Source: CAYJXJ01 sp964374095 (GTDB lineage Bacteria > Elusimicrobiota > Elusimicrobia > UBA1565 > UBA9628). From it: DNA of 10,630 nt. How positions within the stretch are numbered: the stretch's first letter is position 1; every line of letters starts with the position of its first letter. Below, in pieces: positions 6,938 through 10,630 of the stretch. A model generated the notes under the pieces. The model was not told the DNA's origin. It searched no databases and was given only the letters and a program-made list of their open reading frames with translations. The stretch spans positions 1 to 10,630 of the forward strand of contig CAYJXJ010000163.1 of the NCBI GenBank assembly GCA_964374095.1. Direction: 5' to 3'. The position numbers were made by a program, and so were the translations under genes.

Positions 6938-6949
6938 TACTTCGGTTAT
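6938..6949. repeat. AT-rich 12-bp direct repeat, copy 2
   Basis: This exact copy of TACTTCGGTTAT begins three bases after the stop codon of the ceramidase-like gene, 772 bases from copy 1. The two copies bracket nearly the whole gene. They may be the footprint of an inserted or duplicated segment, or binding sites for a common factor. Confidence 0.5.
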
Positions 6950-7056
6950 TCGGCGCCCGACGTCCGCGAGTAAACCCCCTTCCCAGTAACGATCGGCGCA
7001 CCCCGCCCAGGTGGCCGGGGTTCCGGCAATGGCGGCGCGCGGAAATTGCTTTTCTT

Positions 7057-7065
7057 TGCTAGGAT
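7057..7065 (+). promoter_or_regulatory. Candidate extended -10 promoter for the glycosyltransferase/pel block
   Basis: TGCTAGGAT (TG-n plus a hexamer with four of six matches to TATAAT) follows an unusually T-rich stretch in the 236-base gap between the ceramidase-like gene and the glycosyltransferase. Transcription would start near 7072, the first base of the inverted repeat at 7072-7106. No -35 hexamer stands out at 17 bases, and a TTGCTT word lies too close. The gap is the only long one between plus-strand genes, which supports a promoter here. Confidence 0.35.
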
Positions 7066-7071
7066 AGTGGT

Positions 7072-7106
7072 CCTGACGCCGGGCCCCTCGCGTCATCAGC
7101 GTCAGG
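7072..7106 (+). other. Inverted repeat at the predicted 5' end of the pel-block transcript
   Basis: CCTGACGC (7072-7079) and GCGTCAGG (7099-7106) are perfect complements around a 19-base loop. A second GCGTCA at 7090-7095 could pair with the left arm instead, so two foldings compete. The structure starts about where transcription from the candidate promoter would begin. No T-run follows, so it is not a terminator. Confidence 0.4.
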
Positions 7107-7136
7107 CGCCCGCCCGGCGCGGCCGCAGGGGCAGTC

Positions 7137-7175
7137 ATGAGACGGACACAGAACAAGTTGAGGCGGTTCCCATGA
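7137..7175 (+). other. 12-codon leader ORF ahead of the glycosyltransferase
   Basis: ATG 7137 follows an SD-like AGGGGC at 7127-7132 and encodes MRRTQNKLRRFP, a very basic peptide. Its TGA (7173-7175) overlaps the glycosyltransferase ATG as ATGA, and the glycosyltransferase SD (GAGG, near 7160) lies inside it. This is the best supported of the three small bridging ORFs because it has its own ribosome-binding word. It could couple or attenuate translation of the pel block; it could also be chance. Confidence 0.35.
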
Positions 7176-8812
7176 AGATCGGCATACTCCACGGCTGGCT
7201 CCTCGACGGATCCGGCAGCAACATCTACGTCTATTCCCTGTCCAAGGCCCTCTCCGAGCGCGGCCATGAGGCCCACCTCATCTGCCAGGAGACCCACCCG
7301 GAGCGCTATCCCGCCGTCTCGGTCGCCTACCGGCATGACCGCCAACAGCGGCCGACCAAGATCGTCGACCGCGGCGGGAAGCCGGGCTTCTTCCTGCATA
7401 CCCCTTACATCGACCATGGATTCATGCCCGCCTACAACGCCGACACGGCCTATGCGGGCTTCACCGAGGTCTGCGCCTTCCGGGACATCGTGGGCGATCC
7501 GCGCCTCGAGCGCTACTTGGAGGACTTCGCCGCCGGGGTGGAAGCCATCTGCCGCCTTCACGGCCTGGAGTTGATCCATGCCAACCATGTCTACCCCATG
7601 CCGGAGGTGGCGCGGCGCGTCAAGCGGCGCCTCGGCGTCCCCTACCTGGTCTATCCCCACGGCAGCGCCATCGAGTACGCGGTCAAGGAGGCGCCTCAGT
7701 ACAAGGTCTGCGCCGAGCAGGGCATCGACGAGGCGGACGCCCTCATCGTGGGCAACCAAATCGTCAGCGAACGCCTCTGGAAGCTCTATCCCGGGAAGGC
7801 CGCGGCCTGGAAGAAAAAGCACGGCATCGTTTCCGTCGGCGTCGATTGCGAGCTCTTCGAGCCGGTGGCCCCCGGGGCTCGCGCCGCGGAGGCGGCTAGG
7901 CTCCTGGCCCAGGACCGGCCCGGCGGCGGCAAGACCGCGGCCATGACCGCGGCACTCCTGGCCCGTGACATGGGAAGCGACGCCGCACTCCTGTCCGCGG
8001 TGCGGGAGGCCCGCGTGGGCTACGAGCACAAGGCGCCGGATGCGGACCTCGCCGCGCGCCTGCGGGGCGTGGATTGGGGCCGGGCCAAGATCATGGTTTT
8101 CGCCGGGAAGATCATCGCCCCGAAGGGGCTCCAGGACCTTTTCTGCGCGCTTCCCCTGATCCTCGAAAGGCATCCCGAGACGATCCTCTTCGTCGCGGGA
8201 GAGGGCCCTTACCGCGAGACCCTCGAGGTGATGCTCCACGCCCTGAGCGCGGGCGAGCGCCCCCTGCTGGAGCGGATCGTTCGCATGGGCTGGGACCTCG
8301 ACCGCGGGCCCGCCCGTCCCCTGGAAAAGATCCAAGCCTTCCTGGGCAAGACGGGATGGGACCGTCTCCTCGCGGGCGGAAAGCGGACCCGGCCGTCGGA
8401 ACACGTCGTCTTCACGGGCTATCTCAAGCATTCGATATTCCGCCATCTCCTGCCGTGCGCCGACCTCGCGGTCTTCCCTTCGGAGGTGGCCGAGGCCTAT
8501 CCCCTGGTCCTCCTGGAGTCCATCAGCGCGGGGGTGCTGCCCGCGGCGTCCTATTTCGAGGGCCTGGGCGAGGGCCTCGACACCATCGGGGCCCAACTCG
8601 GGGGGGACATCGGCCCGCTGATGCGCTTCGACATGCAAACGGACCGGCGCGTCGCCTCCATGGCGGACAATATCGGGGAGCTCCTCTCCCGCAAGCCGGT
8701 ATGGCGGGAGAAGTGCCGGAGCTTGGCCTCGGAAGTCTACTCCTGGGCGGCGGTCGCCGCGGAGATGGAGACGGTCTACTCCCGTCTGGCCAAAAGCGCG
8801 AAGAGCGTCTGA
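7172..8812 (+). CDS. GT4-family glycosyltransferase
   Basis: This 546-residue, probably cytoplasmic protein has the GT-B fold pattern of family GT4. The N-terminal domain opens MKIGILHGWLLDGSGSNIYV, with a Gly/Ser-rich loop for acceptor or nucleotide binding. The C-terminal domain has AGKIIAPKG (311-319), FVAGEGPYRETLE, and EAYPLVLLE (E441-x7-E449), the conserved donor-sugar motif of retaining GT4 enzymes. It is longer than the usual 370-420 residues. Extra sequence lies between the domains (about 230-305) and near 360-400. ATG 7172 is chosen over an open frame reaching 7046 because it has an SD (GAGG) and starts exactly at the canonical first beta strand. It precedes the pelE-like and pelF genes in one transcript direction, so it probably adds sugars in the same polysaccharide pathway. 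The substrate cannot be read from sequence. Confidence 0.85.
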   Translation: MKIGILHGWLLDGSGSNIYVYSLSKALSERGHEAHLICQETHPERYPAVSVAYRHDRQQRPTKIVDRGGKPGFFLHTPYIDHGFMPAYNADTAYAGFTEVCAFRDIVGDPRLERYLEDFAAGVEAICRLHGLELIHANHVYPMPEVARRVKRRLGVPYLVYPHGSAIEYAVKEAPQYKVCAEQGIDEADALIVGNQIVSERLWKLYPGKAAAWKKKHGIVSVGVDCELFEPVAPGARAAEAARLLAQDRPGGGKTAAMTAALLARDMGSDAALLSAVREARVGYEHKAPDADLAARLRGVDWGRAKIMVFAGKIIAPKGLQDLFCALPLILERHPETILFVAGEGPYRETLEVMLHALSAGERPLLERIVRMGWDLDRGPARPLEKIQAFLGKTGWDRLLAGGKRTRPSEHVVFTGYLKHSIFRHLLPCADLAVFPSEVAEAYPLVLLESISAGVLPAASYFEGLGEGLDTIGAQLGGDIGPLMRFDMQTDRRVASMADNIGELLSRKPVWREKCRSLASEVYSWAAVAAEMETVYSRLAKSAKSV

Positions 8813-8853
8813 TGGAACCTACGGCCGACCCGCTCCCGGGGCGGGGACCCTGA
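8812..8853 (+). other. 13-codon bridging ORF between glycosyltransferase and pelE-like gene
   Basis: ATG 8812 overlaps the glycosyltransferase stop as TGATG, encodes MEPTADPLPGRGP, and stops at 8851-8853, one base before the ATG of the pelE-like gene. The SD of that gene (GGGGA near 8843-8847) lies within it. It repeats the layout at 1629-1679. It may help ribosomes re-initiate; no role for the peptide is evident. Confidence 0.25.
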
Positions 8854-8854
8854 G

Positions 8855-9877
8855 ATGCGGACCGCCGCCCTGCTGGCGCAGGCCGTCCTTCTGGGGCTCG
8901 AGGCCCTCCTCCTCGCCAAACTCTCCGGACGGCCCGCCCTCTTCATCGCCGCCCACGCCGCCCTCTCGGGGCTCTATTGCCTGGCCTTCAGCCGGGCGGT
9001 GGCGCCCGGCTGTCCCGCCGCGCCCGCGGCGCTCCTTGCCTTCATCTTGTCGCTCTACCTGCCCTTCTGCGGCATGGCCTGCGGCCTGCTGCTCACCATG
9101 TTGATCTGGTGGATGCCGCGCCCGACCGGAAGCTTGATGGAGGAGTTTAAGGAGCACAGCAGCCTCCCCGTGTACCACGGCCCGGCCCTGCTCCCGGCCA
9201 GCGCGGAGCGTCTCATCGAGGTCTCCCGCGGCGTCGAGCCGCTGGTCGACATGGTCCTGTCCTCCGATCTGAAATTGAAGCGCGCGGGGCTCGAGGCCAT
9301 CGCCAAGCGCGGCAACCCCCGGCTCATCCCCCATCTCCTTTCCGCCCTCCAGGATCCCCGTCCCGAGATCTACCAATTCGCCATGAGCCTGGTGCTCAAG
9401 CTCCAGGAACGCTTCGGCGCCGAGATCGCCAAGGCCCAGGAGGCCCTGAGCCGGACGCCGGGCCTCGAGGCCCGGCGCCAGCTCGCGCAGGCTTATGAAC
9501 AGTACCTGCGCAGCGGGCTCGCGGACGTCGCGGTCCGGACCCTCTACCGGGGGCGTCTCGAGGAAGAGTACCGCGAGATACTCAAGCTCGCGCCCCGCGA
9601 GGCGACGGTGCACGCCGCTTGGGGGAGGCTCTCCCTGGAGGCCCGGCGCTGGCCCCAGGCCAAGGAGTCCTTCGAGGAGGCCCGCCGGATCAGCCCCAAC
9701 GACTTGAAAGCCCGCTTAGGGCTCGCGGAGGTCCTCTATGCCATGGGGGATTACAAGGCCATGGGGCTGGAACTCCGCGGCATGGTGTCGGACATGGCCT
9801 TCGGCGAGGAAGAAAACGTCGAGCCCGTCCGCCTGGCCCAATGGTGGCTGTCGGGCGAGGAGGGGGCCGCCGCGTGA
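8855..9877 (+). CDS. pelE: PelE-like inner-membrane protein with HEAT-like and TPR segments
   Basis: This 340-residue protein has hydrophobic segments at about residues 4-24, 27-49 and 57-88, then a soluble region. The soluble part begins with a HEAT-like stretch (LKLKRAGLEAIAKRGNPRLIPHLLSALQDP, about 130-160). It continues with TPR-like helices (ATVHAAWGRLSLEARRWPQAKESFEEARRISPNDLKARLGLAEVLYAMGDY, about 250-300). Membrane helices followed by TPRs, a length near the roughly 330 residues of Pseudomonas PelE, and the immediate pelF neighbour together point to PelE. In the Pel system PelE is part of an inner-membrane complex with PelD and PelG that docks PelF. The stop overlaps the pelF start (GTGA). 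An SD (GGGGA) supports ATG 8855. Identity rests on architecture and context more than residue conservation, and the gene normally before it, pelD, is absent here. Confidence 0.65.
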   Translation: MRTAALLAQAVLLGLEALLLAKLSGRPALFIAAHAALSGLYCLAFSRAVAPGCPAAPAALLAFILSLYLPFCGMACGLLLTMLIWWMPRPTGSLMEEFKEHSSLPVYHGPALLPASAERLIEVSRGVEPLVDMVLSSDLKLKRAGLEAIAKRGNPRLIPHLLSALQDPRPEIYQFAMSLVLKLQERFGAEIAKAQEALSRTPGLEARRQLAQAYEQYLRSGLADVAVRTLYRGRLEEEYREILKLAPREATVHAAWGRLSLEARRWPQAKESFEEARRISPNDLKARLGLAEVLYAMGDYKAMGLELRGMVSDMAFGEEENVEPVRLAQWWLSGEEGAAA

Positions 9878-10591
9878 GAACCCTCTCCGAATCCAAATCC
9901 GAGCCGGTGGACGTGGCGCTCCTCCTCGAGGGCACCTATCCCTACGTTTCGGGAGGGGTCTCCAGCTGGGTGCACGCCATCATCTCGGGCATGCCGGACC
10001 TGACCTTCGCCCTGGTCTTCATGGGCGCCAACTACGGCAAGAAGGAACCCAAATTTCCCCTCCCGCCCAACGTCCGCAGCCTCGTGGAATGGGGGGTCTA
10101 CGACTACCTGCCCCAATCCCTGCCGCCGCTCCCGGGGCTGAGCCGGGGCGCGCCCCGGGAGGCCTTGGCGGCCGTGCGCCGGTTATGCCTCGAGCTCCAG
10201 GAAGGCCGGACCGATTCCTTCGACGCGGTCTTCGAGGTCCTGAGCCGTCGGAGCCTGTCCATGGGGGATCTGGCCTATGGCCCGAAAGCCTGGTGGCTCC
10301 TCCAGGAAGTCTACCAGGAGCGGGCCCGGGAAATTTCCTTTCTGGATTTCTTCTGGACCTGGAGGTACGCCCTCCTGCCGGTCCTCAACCTCTTCTACGC
10401 CGCCGTCCCCCGGGCGCGGCTCTATCATGCCATCTGCACCGGTTGGGCGGGCATTCTGGGCGTGATCGCCAAGAAGAGATTCTCCGCGCCCCTCATTTTG
10501 ACCGAGCACGGCATCTACGTCAACGAGCGGCGCATCGAGATCAGCCAGTCGGAGTGGATCTACACCCAGGAGGAGGACAGCCTGACGGTCC
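9874..10591 (+). CDS. pelF: PelF, GT4 glycosyltransferase of Pel-type polysaccharide (3' truncated)
   Basis: About 239 native residues are present of a family that usually has about 500. The opening DVALLLEGTYPYVSGGVSSWVH (13-34) and DLTFALVFMG are strongly diagnostic of PelF. TEHGIYVNERRIEI (210-223) is the conserved segment near the end of its N-terminal domain. PelF is the cytosolic, UDP-sugar-dependent enzyme that polymerises Pel polysaccharide. The C-terminal donor-binding domain lies beyond the window. GTG 9874 overlaps the pelE stop and has GGAGG at 9859-9863; later in-frame GTGs (codons 12 and 14) are less likely. The frame stays open to base 10630, but bases from 10592 are adapter, so the last residues read there (IGRASGRERVGRG) are not part of the protein. 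The next gene is predicted to be pelG. Confidence 0.93.
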
Positions 10592-10630
10592 AGATCGGAA
10601 GAGCGTCGGGGAGGGAAAGAGTGGGGAGGG
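10592..10630 (+). other. Illumina TruSeq adapter sequence (assembly artefact)
   Basis: The first 17 bases here (AGATCGGAAGAGCGTCG) are identical to the start of the standard TruSeq universal-side adapter read-through. AGGGAAAGAGTG then matches again in register. The differences are mostly adapter T, A or C replaced by G, as expected from low-signal two-colour base calls at read ends. This stretch is not genomic DNA. Confidence 0.95.

Noticed and set aside
6994..7025. Possible terminator hairpin (ACCCCG...CGGGGT) after the ceramidase-like gene
   Set aside because: The stem is only six pairs with a ten-base loop and no T-run follows on either strand.
6908..8638. Long antisense open frame (576 codons) over the glycosyltransferase
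   Set aside because: It mirrors the GC-rich codon pattern of the GT4 gene. The plus-strand product has recognisable GT4 motifs and an SD, while the antisense product has none.
1..10630. CRISPR array, toxin-antitoxin pair, retron or phage-defence genes
   Set aside because: No regularly spaced repeats, reverse transcriptase, nuclease or small toxin-like gene pairs are visible. All long plus-strand frames are explained by the genes listed.

Overview
The window is a GC-rich stretch (roughly two thirds G+C by eye) from a bacterium with an outer membrane. It carries several signal peptides, an outer-membrane beta-barrel protein of the PorV/PorQ type, a secreted protease with a C-terminal FlgD/T9SS-like domain, and the start of a Pel-type exopolysaccharide locus. 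This mix fits an uncultured Gram-negative lineage; Elusimicrobiota or a similar phylum is my guess from gene content, not a demonstrated assignment. The left edge lies inside a transposase-like gene. The right edge runs into Illumina adapter sequence (from base 10592), so the last 39 bases are not genomic and the window probably ends where its contig ends.

Layout. Bases 3-194 hold the C-terminal end of a transposase-like protein. Next is tRNA-Arg(UCG) on the minus strand (234-305), with a strong hairpin in its 5' leader. Everything after that is on the plus strand. The first block (484-6935) has four tightly packed genes: an exported HEAT-repeat protein, a 1089-residue thermolysin/fungalysin-like metalloprotease, a PorV/PorQ-family barrel protein, and a seven-helix ceramidase-like (CREST superfamily) membrane hydrolase. 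A 236-base gap with a possible promoter and leader follows. The second block (7172 to the end) encodes a GT4 glycosyltransferase, a PelE-like membrane/TPR protein and the N-terminal part of PelF.

How the genes may work together. PorV-type proteins are known in type IX secretion as outer-membrane factors that bind the C-terminal domain of cargo. A protease with a T9SS-like C-terminal domain whose stop codon overlaps the start of a PorV/PorQ gene therefore looks like a cargo and partner pair. The second block should synthesise a polysaccharide: PelF is the Pel glycosyltransferase, and PelE is an inner-membrane scaffold with TPRs. A separate GT4 enzyme precedes pelE, where pelD sits in Pseudomonas.

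Small-scale structure. Most gene junctions overlap by ATGA, GTGA or TGATG, or are a few bases apart. Three short ORFs (12-16 codons) end on or one base before the next gene's start. Three candidate promoters share a TGnTAnnnT extended -10 pattern without a clear -35, and each is followed at once by a hairpin. An AT-rich 12-base word is repeated exactly on either side of most of the ceramidase-like gene.
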